DNA from: Chelatococcus sp.
GTDB lineage: Bacteria > Pseudomonadota > Alphaproteobacteria > Rhizobiales > Beijerinckiaceae
Length of the DNA stretch: 64,000 bases
Direction of reading: 5' to 3'
Assembly (NCBI GenBank): GCA_003248805.1
Contig: QFQY01000037.1
Coordinates: 3,422 to 67,421, forward strand
In this document: piece by piece, positions 42,160-52,900 of the stretch
Layout: each line of letters opens with the position of its first letter
Numbering within the stretch: position 1 is the first letter of the stretch
Translations under genes and position numbers: made by a program
Notes under the pieces: generated by a model
Database searches by the model: none
Seen by the model: the letters and a program-made list of their open reading frames with translations, nothing else
Told to the model about the DNA's origin: nothing

Positions 42160-43650
42160 TCAGGCCGCGTCGGTTCCCTCGGACGCGGCATCGCCCTCGA
42201 TCAGCCCGTAATCCTTGAGCTTGCGGTACAGGGTCGAGCGGCCGATCCCGAGCTTGCGCGAGATCTCGGACATGTGGCCGCGATAATGCGCCAGCGCGAA
42301 CTTGATGATCTCGCGCTCGAGCTCGTCGAGCGTGCGCATGTCGGAACCGGCGACGAGGTCGAGCGCGTTGGGATCGCGCACCGGCATCTGGATGATGCGC
42401 GGCGGAGCCTCGCCATGAGGTTCGGCGCGGGCGACCGGGGCCGGCGGGATGCGGACGTCGTAGCCTTCCATCTGCGCGGCGATCTGCGGAAATTCGGCGA
42501 CGCCGAGCTCGTCGGCATCGGCCAGCACGACCGCGCGGAACATGGTGTTCTCGAGCTGGCGGACATTGCCGGGCCAGTCGTAGCCCGCGAGCAGGGAGAG
42601 CGCCTCCGCCGTGATGCCACGCAGCTTCTTGCCTTCCTCGGCCGCGAACCGGGCGAGGAAGCCGCGCGCGAGATCGGCGATGTCCTCCCGGCGCTGGCGC
42701 AGGGGCGGCAGCGTGATCGGAAAGACGTTGAGGCGGTAGTAGAGATCCTCGCGGAACTCGCCGCGCTTCACCTGATCCAGCAGGCTCTTGTTGGTGGCGG
42801 AGATCAGGCGGATGTCGACCCGAACCGACTTCTTGCCGCCGACGGGATCGACCTCGCCCTCCTGGATCGCCCGCAGCAGCTTGACCTGCGCGTCGAGCGG
42901 GAGCTCGCCGACCTCGTCGAGAAAGAGCGTGCCGCCGCTGGCTTCGACGAACTTGCCGACATGGCGCTCCGTGGCGCCGGTGAAGGCACCCTTCTCGTGG
43001 CCGAACAGGATCGACTCGACGAGATTATGCGGAATCGCGCCGCAGTTCACGGTGACGAAGGGCTTGCCCTTGCGATCGCTGGAGCCCTGGATGGCGCGGG
43101 CCAGGACCTCCTTGCCGACGCCGGACTCGCCTTCGACCAGAATCGGGATGTTCGACTTGGCGGCGCGCTCGGCGAGGCGGACCACCCGGGCCATGTCGGG
43201 GCTCTTGGTGGCGAGGTCGCGGAAGCCGAGCGCGTTGGCGGCGCGGCGCTTGATGTGGCGCAGCTCGAGTTCGAGCGCGCCGAGCTTCAGCGCGTTCTTG
43301 AGCGAGATCTGCAGGCGCTCGGCACCGACGGGCTTGACCACGAAATCGGTCGCGCCGGCCCGCATCGCCGAGACGACCGTCTCGATCGAGCCATGGGCGG
43401 TCTGGACGATGACCGGGGTGTCGATGGAGCGCTCGCGCAGGGCGGCGAGCACGCCCATCCCGTCGAGGTCCGGCATGACGAGGTCGAGCACCATCGCATC
43501 GACGCGACCGCCCTCCTCGCTCGACAGCAGCCTGACCGCCGCATCGCCGGTTTCCGCGATCACGACGTCGTAGCCGAAGCGCTTGAGCATGGCATCGAGC
43601 AGCCGGCGCTGGACGGGATCGTCATCGACGACAAGGACGGTGGCGGTCAT
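42160..43650 (-). CDS. Sigma-54-dependent response regulator, NtrC class (496 aa)
   Basis: A receiver domain (VLVVDDDPVQRRLLDAML; phospho-Asp in AMVLDLVMPDLDG; Lys in FVVKPVG) is followed by an AAA+ domain with Walker A GESGVGKEV, the sigma-54 contact loop GAFTGA, Walker B GGTLFLDEVGEL and RQRREDIADL, then a Fis-type HTH (EISRKLGIGRSTLYRKLKDY). It activates sigma-54 promoters when phosphorylated. No kinase gene is adjacent. The ATG at 43650 opens the receiver domain; the open frame upstream is not family-like. It lies upstream of the L,D-transpeptidase gene and might control it. Confidence 0.92.
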   Translation of the reverse strand: MTATVLVVDDDPVQRRLLDAMLKRFGYDVVIAETGDAAVRLLSSEEGGRVDAMVLDLVMPDLDGMGVLAALRERSIDTPVIVQTAHGSIETVVSAMRAGATDFVVKPVGAERLQISLKNALKLGALELELRHIKRRAANALGFRDLATKSPDMARVVRLAERAAKSNIPILVEGESGVGKEVLARAIQGSSDRKGKPFVTVNCGAIPHNLVESILFGHEKGAFTGATERHVGKFVEASGGTLFLDEVGELPLDAQVKLLRAIQEGEVDPVGGKKSVRVDIRLISATNKSLLDQVKRGEFREDLYYRLNVFPITLPPLRQRREDIADLARGFLARFAAEEGKKLRGITAEALSLLAGYDWPGNVRQLENTMFRAVVLADADELGVAEFPQIAAQMEGYDVRIPPAPVARAEPHGEAPPRIIQMPVRDPNALDLVAGSDMRTLDELEREIIKFALAHYRGHMSEISRKLGIGRSTLYRKLKDYGLIEGDAASEGTDAA

Positions 43651-43865
43651 GTGATCTCGGAGGCTCGCAGCGACGACGGAAGCGCGCTCTTCCAGGCGGA
43701 AGAATCGCGTGTTCCGTTCTGGGTCATGCTCCGCCGGAACGGTTAAGTTCCGCTTAAGCGCACGCGCTCGCCGACGCGCTCGCCCATCGGCCGGACCGCC
43801 GTTGATCGGGCGGCCGCGAGCGCGCATATGGGGGAAGACCGGACATCACGGCGGGACTGGCGGGA

Positions 43866-45692
43866 ATGAGCGCGACCATGGCGGGAAGCAAGACGGCAAC
43901 GCGGGACGAGGCGTCGCTCGGCGCCTTGCCGGAATGGGATCTGAGCCATCTCTATCCCGCGATGGAAGCGCCGGAGTTCAAGGCCGACCTCGACCGGGCG
44001 CTCGTCGAATCGAGCGATTTCGCGACACGCTATCGGGGCAAGCTCGCCGCCCTCGCCTCCGGCGAGGGGGCGGCGGTCGCGCTGGCGGAGGCGGTCGCCG
44101 CCTATGAGAAGCTGGAGGACCTGCTCGGGCGCATCATGTCCTATGCCGGGCTGGTCTATTCGGGCGACACGACCGATCCGCAGCGCGCCAAGTTCTACGG
44201 CGACACCCAGGAGCGGATCACCACCGCGTCCACGGAGCTGCTGTTCTTCGGCCTCGAGCTCAACCGCATCGAGCCGGAGCTGATGGCGCGCATCGCGAAC
44301 GAGGCCCCGCTCTCGCACTGGAAGCCCTGGATCGAGGACCTCGCCAAGGACAAGCCGCACCAGCTCGACGACCAGATCGAGGCGCTTTTCCATGAGAAGT
44401 CGGTCACCGGCCATGCCGCATGGAACCGGCTGTTCGACGAGACCATCGCCTCGCTGCGCTTCACGGTGAACGGCGAGGAGCTGACGCTCGAACGCACGCT
44501 GAACAAGCTACAGGACAGCGACGGCGCGGTGCGCAAGGCGGCGGCCGAGGCGCTGGGCAGCGTCTTCCGCAGCCAGCTGCGCGTCTTCTCGCTCATCACC
44601 AACACGCTGGCCAAGGACAAGGAGATCTCCGACCGCTGGCGGAAGTTCACCGACGTCGCGGATTCCCGCCATCTCGCCAACCGGGTCGAGCGCGAGGTCG
44701 TGGACGCGCTGGTGGAGGCCGTGCGCACGGCCTATCCGCGCCTGTCCCATCGCTATTACCGGCTCAAGGCGAAGTGGTTCGGCCAGGACGCACTCGACTT
44801 CTGGGATCGCAACGCGCCGCTGCCGACCGTCGAGCAGCGCACGATTCCCTGGACGGAAGCGCGCGACACGGTGCTCGACGCCTATGGCGCCTTCTCGCCG
44901 AAGATGGCGGGCATCGCGCAGCGCTTCTTCGACGAGGGCTGGATCGACGCGCCGTCGCGCCCCGGCAAGGCGCCCGGCGCCTTCGCCCACCCGACGGTGC
45001 CGTCGGCGCACCCCTATGTGCTGCTGAACTACCAGGGCAAGCCGCGCGACGTGATGACGCTCGCCCATGAGCTCGGCCACGGCGTCCACCAGGTGCTGGC
45101 GGCGCCGAACGGCGCGCTGATGGCGCCGACGCCCCTGACCCTGGCGGAGACGGCGAGCGTCTTCGGCGAGATGCTGACCTTCCGCCGCCTGCTCGACGCC
45201 ACGACCGACGCCCGGCAGCGCAAGGCGATGCTGGCCGCCAAGGTCGAGGACATGATCAACACGGTCGTGCGGCAGATCGCCTTCTACAGCTTCGAGCGCC
45301 GGGTCCACGAGGCGCGCCGCAAGGGCGAGCTCACCGCCGACGTGCTCTGCGAGATCTGGATGGGCGTGCAGGAGGAGAGCCTCGGGCCCGCGATCCGTCT
45401 GGCACCGGCCTACGAGACCTTCTGGTGCTACATCCCGCACTTCATCCATTCGCCGTTCTACGTCTACGCCTATGCCTTCGGCGACTGCCTGGTGAACTCG
45501 CTCTACGGGGTCTACCGAAACTCGGCGGAGGGCTTCCAGGAGCGCTATTTCGCGCTGCTCTCGGCCGGCGGCACCAAGCACCACTCCGAGCTTCTCGCCC
45601 CCTTCGGCCTCGATGCCCGCGATCCCGCCTTCTGGCAGATCGGCCTCACCATGATCGAGGGCATGATCGTCGAGCTGGAAGGGATGGCGTAG
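43866..45692 (+). CDS. pepF: M3-family oligoendopeptidase F (608 aa)
   Basis: Thimet-type zinc peptidase: MTLAHELGHGVHQVLA (HExxH at about residues 401-405) with the third ligand Glu in LAETASVFGEMLTF, preceded by HPYVLLNYQGKPRDV. The long helical N-terminal region (MSYAGLVYSGDTTDPQRAKF) matches PepF/M3B. It is a cytosolic enzyme degrading short peptides. An alternative Met four codons in (ATG 43878) is equally possible. It is divergent from the response regulator gene; a long inverted repeat pair follows. Confidence 0.93.
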   Translation: MSATMAGSKTATRDEASLGALPEWDLSHLYPAMEAPEFKADLDRALVESSDFATRYRGKLAALASGEGAAVALAEAVAAYEKLEDLLGRIMSYAGLVYSGDTTDPQRAKFYGDTQERITTASTELLFFGLELNRIEPELMARIANEAPLSHWKPWIEDLAKDKPHQLDDQIEALFHEKSVTGHAAWNRLFDETIASLRFTVNGEELTLERTLNKLQDSDGAVRKAAAEALGSVFRSQLRVFSLITNTLAKDKEISDRWRKFTDVADSRHLANRVEREVVDALVEAVRTAYPRLSHRYYRLKAKWFGQDALDFWDRNAPLPTVEQRTIPWTEARDTVLDAYGAFSPKMAGIAQRFFDEGWIDAPSRPGKAPGAFAHPTVPSAHPYVLLNYQGKPRDVMTLAHELGHGVHQVLAAPNGALMAPTPLTLAETASVFGEMLTFRRLLDATTDARQRKAMLAAKVEDMINTVVRQIAFYSFERRVHEARRKGELTADVLCEIWMGVQEESLGPAIRLAPAYETFWCYIPHFIHSPFYVYAYAFGDCLVNSLYGVYRNSAEGFQERYFALLSAGGTKHHSELLAPFGLDARDPAFWQIGLTMIEGMIVELEGMA

Positions 45693-45709
45693 GCGGCAGG
45701 GACGCCGTC

Positions 45710-45732
45710 ATGGTCGGGCCTGACCCGACCAT
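45710..45732. repeat. Intergenic inverted repeat 1 (REP-like)
   Basis: ATGGTCGGG (45710-45718) and CCCGACCAT (45724-45732) around a 5-base loop, 18 bases after the pepF stop. It probably also acts as a transcription end between convergent genes. Confidence 0.7.
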
Positions 45733-45762
45733 CCCGGAAACCAGCGCCGTCCGGTGACGAGG

Positions 45763-45794
45763 TTCTCGGGTCTCCGCTTCGCTGCGCCCGAGAA
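45763..45794. repeat. Intergenic inverted repeat 2 (REP-like)
   Basis: TTCTCGGG (45763-45770) and CCCGAGAA (45787-45794), the second half of a composite repeat beginning at 45710. Such a pair is the form of a common multi-copy element in this group of bacteria. Confidence 0.65.
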
Positions 45795-45806
45795 TGACGT
45801 CGCGTA

Positions 45807-47378
45807 TCAGAACTGCACCCGCAGGCCGACCTGCGCGACATTGGCCGTATAGTCGGAGCCCTGCGCGGTCGAGGTCAGCCATTCATGGGTGAAGCTGGCG
45901 CGCACCGAGAAGGTCCGTGTCAGCTTGTATTCGATGCGGGCGCCGAGGCTGGCGAGATCCTCGCGCAATTCCTGCCCCTCGTAGACGGTGCGGCTGATAT
46001 TGGCGACGCCGGTCACCGTCAGGTTGCGGCGCAGGGAATGGGCGATCTCCAGCCCCGCGCGCCGCACCGTCGTGCCGGAGGAGCCTGCCACGGTGGTGTC
46101 GCCGAGATCGGCGCCGCCGCGCAACGTCACCGTCGTCAGCGGAGTCGGCGTCCACAGGATCGCCGCGTCGCCGACGAAGCCGCGCAGGTTCTTCAGCCGC
46201 GGATCGTCGTAGGTCCGGTTCTGGTAGCCGCCGGAGATCTCGCCGGTCAGCAGCCGGCTGATCTCGAAGCTGGTGCCGAGACGGGCGGTGACGCCGTTCG
46301 AAGACCGCCTGTAGCCGTTGGAATCGACCTTCTCGTCGAAGTCGCGGCTGTCGATCTCGCCCTGGACGAAGGGCTTGAAGCCGGGCGTGACCTCGTAGGC
46401 GGCGCGCAGCCTGAGACCGTACTGCGTCTGGTTGCGGTCGGCCTGGCTCAGGATGCCGCCGGTGTTGAGCTGCGCGTCCTCGTAGTCGGACCGGTCGACC
46501 GAGCCGCGCAGCGTCATCTGGAGCCGGCTGAAGTCGTGGGTGACGCCGGCGGAGCCGCCATACTGGTAGACGAGCGGCCGCCCGACCACGGCGGATGTCA
46601 GATCCGGCGAGCCCGGCCGCTGCGTGTCGAGCCTGGCGCGGGTTTCGAGCAGGATGCGGGTGTCGCGCGAGGCATCCAGCCGCAGGTCGAGATTGCCCTC
46701 CGCGTCCGGCCTCGAAGCCTGATCGTTGCGGAAGAACTGGCTGTAGCCGCCGCGCAGCTTTCCCTTGAGCTCGTGCACGTTCCAGTCCGACTGGACGTCG
46801 AGCTCGCCCTCGTAGCGACTGAAGGCCGAGCCCTTGGCGCCGGGCGCGGCGCTCCGCTCCGGGTTGCTGTCATAGCCGACCGACGTGCCGAGCGCCGGTT
46901 TCAGCACGACATTGCCGAGGCGCAGGCCGAGCGGGGCATAAGGGTCCTCCTCGGCCGGCCGACGGCGGCGCGGCGGTGGCGGCGCGGGCTCGGGCTGAGG
47001 CGGCAGCGCGGAGACATCGGAACGGGGCGGGCGAAGCTCGCGCTGCGTGACGCCGCGCAGCGCGGGCGACTGCACCGGGCGACTGGCGCGCGGCGGCGCT
47101 CCCGTCGCGATCGAGGAAGGTCGGGTCTGGAGCGGGGTGTCCGGCTCCCCGCCGGCGTCGGGGATGGCCGGGCCGGGATCGGCCGGGGTACCGCCCGGCA
47201 CCGGCTGCTGGGCGAGATAGGTGGGCGTCCCCCGGCGGAGCCCGACCGCCTGCTGGGCGTCCGCGCCCGTGGCCACGAGCGCGAGGCCCGCGGCGATGCC
47301 GGCGAGAAGGCGGGTCTCGGCGAGGCCAGACACGGGAGGGGCGATGCTCCGGACGAAGCGCGCCTGCAGAGCGCGCAT
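45807..47378 (-). CDS. Outer-membrane beta-barrel protein (523 aa)
   Basis: The long N-terminus contains a signal-like segment (LLAGIAAGLALVATGADAQQ), then a Pro-rich linker (about 45-145). From about residue 150 the sequence alternates amphipathic strands and polar turns (LKPALGTSVGYDSNPERS; GELDVQSDWNVHELKGKLRG; TLRGGADLGDTTVAGSSG) and ends ...VGLRVQF, with the C-terminal aromatic residue expected of Bam-assembled barrels. It resembles the BBP2/outer-membrane beta-barrel class of exopolysaccharide or adhesin export regions. The role is unknown. Confidence 0.82.
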   Translation of the reverse strand: MRALQARFVRSIAPPVSGLAETRLLAGIAAGLALVATGADAQQAVGLRRGTPTYLAQQPVPGGTPADPGPAIPDAGGEPDTPLQTRPSSIATGAPPRASRPVQSPALRGVTQRELRPPRSDVSALPPQPEPAPPPPRRRRPAEEDPYAPLGLRLGNVVLKPALGTSVGYDSNPERSAAPGAKGSAFSRYEGELDVQSDWNVHELKGKLRGGYSQFFRNDQASRPDAEGNLDLRLDASRDTRILLETRARLDTQRPGSPDLTSAVVGRPLVYQYGGSAGVTHDFSRLQMTLRGSVDRSDYEDAQLNTGGILSQADRNQTQYGLRLRAAYEVTPGFKPFVQGEIDSRDFDEKVDSNGYRRSSNGVTARLGTSFEISRLLTGEISGGYQNRTYDDPRLKNLRGFVGDAAILWTPTPLTTVTLRGGADLGDTTVAGSSGTTVRRAGLEIAHSLRRNLTVTGVANISRTVYEGQELREDLASLGARIEYKLTRTFSVRASFTHEWLTSTAQGSDYTANVAQVGLRVQF

Positions 47379-47482
47379 GGTTAACGGAGTTAGAACGAGG
47401 CTGGTTAACAGCCCGTCAATGACGCCTTTCCCGCGCCCGCCGGGGTGGCCCTCGTCGCGGGCGGCATGCTAGAGCGCGGCGC

Positions 47483-48457
47483 ATGACAGCCGATATCCGC
47501 GCCTCCGCCCTTCGCACCATCGCCACGGAACGGGCCGGACTCGACGCGCTCCACGCGGCGCTCGACAACGGGCTGGGCGGGCACTTCGAGCAGGCGGTGG
47601 CGATGATCCGTGCCGCGAGCGGGCGGGTCGTGGTCTCGGGCATGGGCAAATCCGGCCATGTCGGCCGGAAGATCGCGGCCACCTTCGCCTCGACCGGCAC
47701 GCCCGCCCATTTCGTCCACCCGGCCGAGGCCAGCCATGGCGATCTCGGCATGGTCCAGCCGGAGGATGTCGTCGTCGCGCTCTCGTGGTCGGGCGAGACC
47801 GCGGAACTCGCCGCCCTCGTCGCCCATACGCGGCGCTTCCGCGTCGGGCTCGTGGCGATCACCTCCAATGCCGACAGCGCGCTCGGCCGCGAGGCCGACG
47901 TCACGCTCGTCCTGCCCAAGGCCGAGGAAGCCTGCCCGAACGGCCTCGCGCCGACGACCTCGACGACGATGCAGATCGCGCTCGGCGACGCGCTGGCCGT
48001 CGCTCTGCTGGAAGCGCGAGGCTTCTCGCGTCAGGACTTCTTCGTCTTCCACCCGGGCGGGAAACTCGGCGCCCAGCTCAGGACCGTCTCCAGCATCATG
48101 CATGTCGGCACGGACCTGCCGCTGATCGGGCTCGACACGGCGCTTGCCGACGTCGTCGCGATGATCTCCGCCAAGGGCTTCGGCTGCGCCGTGGTGACCG
48201 ATCCGGACGGCCGGCTCGCGGGCGTCGTCACCGACGGCGATCTGCGCCGGAAATCGGGGATGGGCGGCGGCACGGCCTTGCGCGCCCGTGACATCATGAC
48301 CGCCCATCCGCGCCGCATCGCGCCCGACGCGCTGGCGGGCGAGGCGCTCGAGCTGGTCAACCGCATGCGGATCACGGCGCTGATCGTCGCCGATGCCGAG
48401 GACCGGCCGGTCGGGCTGGTGCACGTCCACGACCTGCTGTCGCTCGGGGTCGCGTAG
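47483..48457 (+). CDS. kpsF: D-arabinose 5-phosphate isomerase, KpsF/GutQ family (324 aa)
   Basis: An SIS domain (VVVSGMGKSGHVGRKIAATF; HPAEASHGDLGMVQPEDVV; ALSWSGETAELAAL; NGLAPTTSTTMQIALGDALA) is followed by two CBS domains (about 210-265 and 275-324). The His and Ser/Thr motifs for isomerisation are present. It converts ribulose-5-phosphate to arabinose-5-phosphate, the first step of Kdo synthesis for lipopolysaccharide. It is divergent from the beta-barrel gene. Other Kdo genes are not in the window. Confidence 0.95.
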   Translation: MTADIRASALRTIATERAGLDALHAALDNGLGGHFEQAVAMIRAASGRVVVSGMGKSGHVGRKIAATFASTGTPAHFVHPAEASHGDLGMVQPEDVVVALSWSGETAELAALVAHTRRFRVGLVAITSNADSALGREADVTLVLPKAEEACPNGLAPTTSTTMQIALGDALAVALLEARGFSRQDFFVFHPGGKLGAQLRTVSSIMHVGTDLPLIGLDTALADVVAMISAKGFGCAVVTDPDGRLAGVVTDGDLRRKSGMGGGTALRARDIMTAHPRRIAPDALAGEALELVNRMRITALIVADAEDRPVGLVHVHDLLSLGVA

Positions 48458-48740
48458 CGACGCCCCTCTTTTCCGGGAGGTCCGAACAGGCTGGACGCCG
48501 CCACGCCTCGCTCGCGATCAGCCGACAACCTGTCGCGGCGATTCGGCTCCCGGCCGCCACGGGGGAGGCCGCGACGGCCCGCGCCGCGGATATTTTCCTC
48601 CGGCGCCCCTCGCGCCGCCGCCCTGGCGCGGTCTGCTGTGGAGAAGCCGGCCTGTCGCACCGCCGATGCGCTCGCGCCGATTGCCGAGCGCATGGGGAGC
48701 CCCCTAGCCTCGCCCGCGTCCTTTGCGCGAGGGAGTCTTC

Positions 48741-49634
48741 ATGTCCGCCGACTTCGCCCCGCCGCCCGGCCTCCGTCACCGGCAGCTCTCCGTCCGCGAC
48801 ACGGTGCTGCATGTCGCGGAAGTCGGCGACGGCACGCCGCTCCTGCTGCTGCATGGCTGGCCCGAATTCTGGGCGAGCTGGCTGCCGGTCATGAATCGCC
48901 TCCATGGCGACTTCCGCCTGATCGCGCCGGATCTGCGCGGCTTCGGCGAGAGCGCCAAGACGCCCTCGCCGCGCAGCGATGTCGGCGCCAACGTCCATGC
49001 CGACGACATCGCCGAGCTGATCGGCGTGCTCGGGCTCGAAACGGTCGGCGTCGTCGGCCACGATGTCGGCGCCTATGTCGCCCAGGCGCTGGCACGGCGC
49101 CATCCACGGCTGGTCGAGCGCCTGCTGTTCTTCAATTGCCCGACGCCCCGGGTCGGCGAGCTCTGGGTGCGCGAGGGCCACGTCAACGAGATCTGGTACC
49201 AGTCGTTCCAGCAACTCCCGCTCGCCGAGGCGCTGGCCGGCATGAACCGCGAGGCCTGCGCCCTCTATATCGGGCACTTTCTCACGCATTGGTGCCATCG
49301 GAAGGACGCCTTCATCCCCGCCTTCGACATGTTCGTCGACAACTTCATGAAGCCCGGCAACCTGCGCGGCGGCTTCGACTGGTACCGCAGCCAGAACGCC
49401 GCGCGGCTCGCGGCGATCGACGGCCATCCGACGCCCTCGGTGCCGATCCACCAGCCGACCCGCGTCCATTGGGGGCGCCACGACCCCATCCTCAAATCGG
49501 AATGGGGCAAGCTCGTGCCGGACTATTTCGACAAGGTCGAGGTCACCTATTGCGAGGTGGCGGGGCATTTCGTGCATGTCGAGGCTCCCGACGAAGCCGC
49601 CGAGGTGATCACCGACACCTTCGGCGATCTCTGA
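48741..49634 (+). CDS. Alpha/beta-hydrolase, epoxide hydrolase/haloacetate dehalogenase type (297 aa)
   Basis: LLLLHGWPEFWASWLPVM (HGWP oxyanion motif), RLIAPDLRGFGESAKT, nucleophile elbow VGVVGHDVGAYVAQAL with Asp instead of Ser, and catalytic His in EVAGHFVHVE. Asp nucleophiles are used by epoxide hydrolases and haloalkane/haloacetate dehalogenases. A GAGGGAG site precedes the ATG at 48741, so the Met 6 codons upstream is not used. It stands alone; the substrate cannot be told from sequence. Confidence 0.88.
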   Translation: MSADFAPPPGLRHRQLSVRDTVLHVAEVGDGTPLLLLHGWPEFWASWLPVMNRLHGDFRLIAPDLRGFGESAKTPSPRSDVGANVHADDIAELIGVLGLETVGVVGHDVGAYVAQALARRHPRLVERLLFFNCPTPRVGELWVREGHVNEIWYQSFQQLPLAEALAGMNREACALYIGHFLTHWCHRKDAFIPAFDMFVDNFMKPGNLRGGFDWYRSQNAARLAAIDGHPTPSVPIHQPTRVHWGRHDPILKSEWGKLVPDYFDKVEVTYCEVAGHFVHVEAPDEAAEVITDTFGDL

Positions 49635-49984
49635 CGAGCCGCAGGGCGGATGCGAGCCGGGCCGCGGGCACGCCGTTTTCCGCGCCCCTCTCGTCATCGG
49701 GCCGGAAGTGCTTAAATGGAGCGAGCCAGGGCGGCGCTCTTGCGGCGTTTACGGGCGGAGGCGAGAGGATCGGCCGATGCGACAGACGCGAATCCAGATC
49801 TGGTGGCGTGCAGCGTCATGCCGGCGACATGCAGCGGAGAACGAATCCCGATTCTGCCCGAGTCAGCGATTCGGGCCCGCTTCGTTCCGGACTCGTTCCG
49901 TTCCCTGACGCGCGCGTCACCGACTGCCTCGTAACGGCACGCCGTGTCCGCACGGCGCGCCAGGATTAGAGTGGTTCCAGCGTC
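49635..49984. other. Intergenic region before the helicase gene
   Basis: 350 bases with no convincing gene. A minus-strand stretch (49712-49819) could encode a 35-aa basic peptide ending RKRRKSAALARSI but has no clear ribosome-binding site. A 9-bp stem with one G-U pair (49856-49864 with 49868-49876) is present. Confidence 0.4.
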
Positions 49985-52900
49985 TTGCCCGTCGCCTCCC
50001 GCCCCCTGCCGGCCACCGCCCGCGCCCATGGCGTCACCGCGGTGCTCGGCCCCACGAACACCGGCAAGACCCATCTCGCGATCGAGCGGATGACCGCGCA
50101 TCCGACGGGCATGATCGGCCTGCCGTTGCGTCTGCTCGCCCGCGAGGTCTATGGCCGCGTCGTCGAGAAGGTCGGCGCGGAGGCCGTCGCGCTCGTCACC
50201 GGCGAGGAGAAGATCAAGCCGGAGCGCCCGCGCTTCTGGATCTGCACGGTGGAGGCGATGCCGCGCGACCTCGAGGTCGACTTCATCGCCATCGACGAGA
50301 TCCAGCTCGCGGCCGATCTCGACCGCGGCCACGTCTTCACCGACCGGATGCTGAACCGGCGCGGCCGGGCCGAGACGATGCTGATCGGCGCGGGGACGAT
50401 GCGCCCGGTGATCGAGCAGCTCATGCCCGGCGTCAATGTCGCGACGCGCCCGCGCCTCTCGCAGCTGCTCTTCGCCGGAGACCGCAAGATCACCCGGCTG
50501 CCGCCACGCTCCGCGATCGTCGCCTTCTCGGTCGAGGAGGTCTACGCCGTCGCCGAGCTGATCCGCCGGCAGAAGGGCGGCGCGGCCGTGGTGCTCGGCG
50601 CGCTGTCGCCGCGCACCCGCAACGCCCAGGTCGAGCTCTACCAGTCGGGCGACGTCGATTATCTCGTCGCCACGGACGCGATCGGCATGGGGCTCAACCT
50701 CGATGTCGACCACATCGCCTTCGCCGCCGACTGGAAATTCGACGGGCACCAGTTCCGCCGGCTCAATCCGGCCGAGTTCGGCCAGATCGCCGGACGGGCG
50801 GGCCGGCACCTGCGCGACGGCACCTTCGGCACGAGCGGGCGCTGCCAGCCCTTCGAGGCGGAACTCGTCGAGCAGATCGAGAATCATCGCTTCGAGCCGC
50901 TGCGCCAGCTGCAATGGCGCAGCTCCGAGCTCGCGACCCACTCGGTCGCGTCGCTTTTGGAAAGCCTCAACCGCCAGCCGAACGAGGCGGCACTGACGCG
51001 GGCGCTGATCACCGAGGACCAGCGCACGCTCGAAATCCTCGCCAAGGATCGCGAGGTCGCCGATCTCGCCCATGGCAGGGCGGCGGTCGAGCGGCTGTGG
51101 GAAGTCTGCGGCCTGCCCGACTACCGCAAGATCTCGCCGCTCCAGCATGCCGACCTCGCCACCACGCTCTATCTCCGGCTGATGCGGCATGGGCGGCTCG
51201 ATCCCGACTGGTTCGGCCAGCAGCTCGCCACGCTCGACCGCACCGATGGCGAGATCGACACGCTGTCCGCCCGCATCTCGCAGGTGAGGACCTGGAGCTT
51301 CGTCGCCAACCGACCTGACTGGCTTCCTGATCCCGAGCATTGGCAGGGGATGGCGCGTCTTGTAGAGGACAAGCTGTCGGACGCTCTGCACGAGCGCATC
51401 GCGAGCCGGTTCGTGGACCGGCGGACGAGCGTGCTGCTGCGTCGTTTGCGGGAGAATGCGATGTTGGAGGCCGAGGTCACCACGGCGGGCGACGTGCTCG
51501 TCGAGGGCCAGCACGTCGGAATGCTGCAGGGGTTTCGCTTTACGGCGGATCCAAAGGCCGGCGGTCCGGAAGCGAAGGCGCTCAACCTCGCGGCGATGAA
51601 GGCGCTCGCCTCCGAGATCGAGGCGCGCGCGGCGCGACTCGTTCTGGCGGGCGACGACGCCTTCCTGCTCTCGCATGACGGGCTGGTGCGCTGGATCGGC
51701 GAGCCCGTGGCGCGGCTGGTCGCCGGCGAGAAGGCGCTGGAACCGCGCCTGCGTCTGCTGGTCGAGGAGCATCTGACCGGGCCGGCGCGCGAGCAGGTCG
51801 AGGCGCGGCTGACGAACTGGCTGAAGAATCACGTCACCAAGCTGCTGGGCGCTCTCCAGGTCCTGGAGAACGCCACGACGCTGAACGGCATCGCGCGCGG
51901 CATCGCCTATCAGGCGGCGGAAGCGCTCGGCGTGCTCGAACGCGCCAAGGTCGGCGAGGAGATGAAGGCGCTGGACCAGGAGGGCCGCGCCGGGCTGCGC
52001 CAGCTCGGCATCCGCTTCGGCGCCTTCCACCTCTATGTGCCGGCCCTGCTGAAGCCCGCCCCGCGCGCGCTCGCAGCCCAGCTCTGGGCGCTGAAGCACG
52101 GCTCTCCGGAGCAGGCGGGCCTCGACGACATCTCGCATCTGGCCTCCTCCGGCCGCACCTCCTTCCAGGCCGACAAGGCCGTGCCGAAGGGGCTCTACCG
52201 CGCGGCCGGCTACCGGGTCTGCGGCGAGCGGGCGGTCCGCGTCGACATTCTCGAAAGGCTGGCCGATCTCATCCGCCCCGCCATCGCCTATCGCCCGGGC
52301 GTGACCGCAGGGGCGGCGCCGGCCGGTGCCGCCGACCAGGACGGCTTCGTCGTGACCGGCGCGATGACCTCGCTCGTCGGCTGCGCCGGCGAGGATTTCG
52401 CCTCGATCCTGCGCTCGCTCGGCTATGTCTCGGCGAAGCGCCCCGGCCCGGCCATCACCGTGCCGCTGCTGCCGGCGGCCGCTACGACACCCGCGGCAAC
52501 CCAGGCTGCCACCGTCACGAGCCCGGCGAACGAGGGCGAGGCCGCAGCGGAAGCCGAGCCGGCCGTGGCGACGGACGATGCCGGCGAGACGGCAGACGCC
52601 GCTCCGGCGCCGGAGACACCGGACGTTCCCGTGCTGACGGCGCAGGAACTCGCAGCGCAGGAACTCGGCTCTGCCGACGAGCCTGCCCCGGCGGCCGAGA
52701 CGGCCTCCGTCGCGGACGAGGCGGCTTCTGCCGCGCCCGTGCCCGCCGATGCCATGCTGCCTCCGCATCCGGCAAGCGAGGCCGAAGCCGGCGCGGCTGC
52801 CCTCGAGACCGGCGCGCAGCCGGGCGAGGCCGGAGAGGTTCGGGCTGCCTCCACCCCGGCCGAGCCCGAGGAGATCGAAGTCTGGCGTCCGCATCGCCAT

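Noticed and set aside
40150..43746. A 1198-codon open frame on the plus strand
   Set aside because: It spans two well-defined minus-strand genes (L,D-transpeptidase and sigma-54 regulator) and the gap between them; it has no domain of its own.
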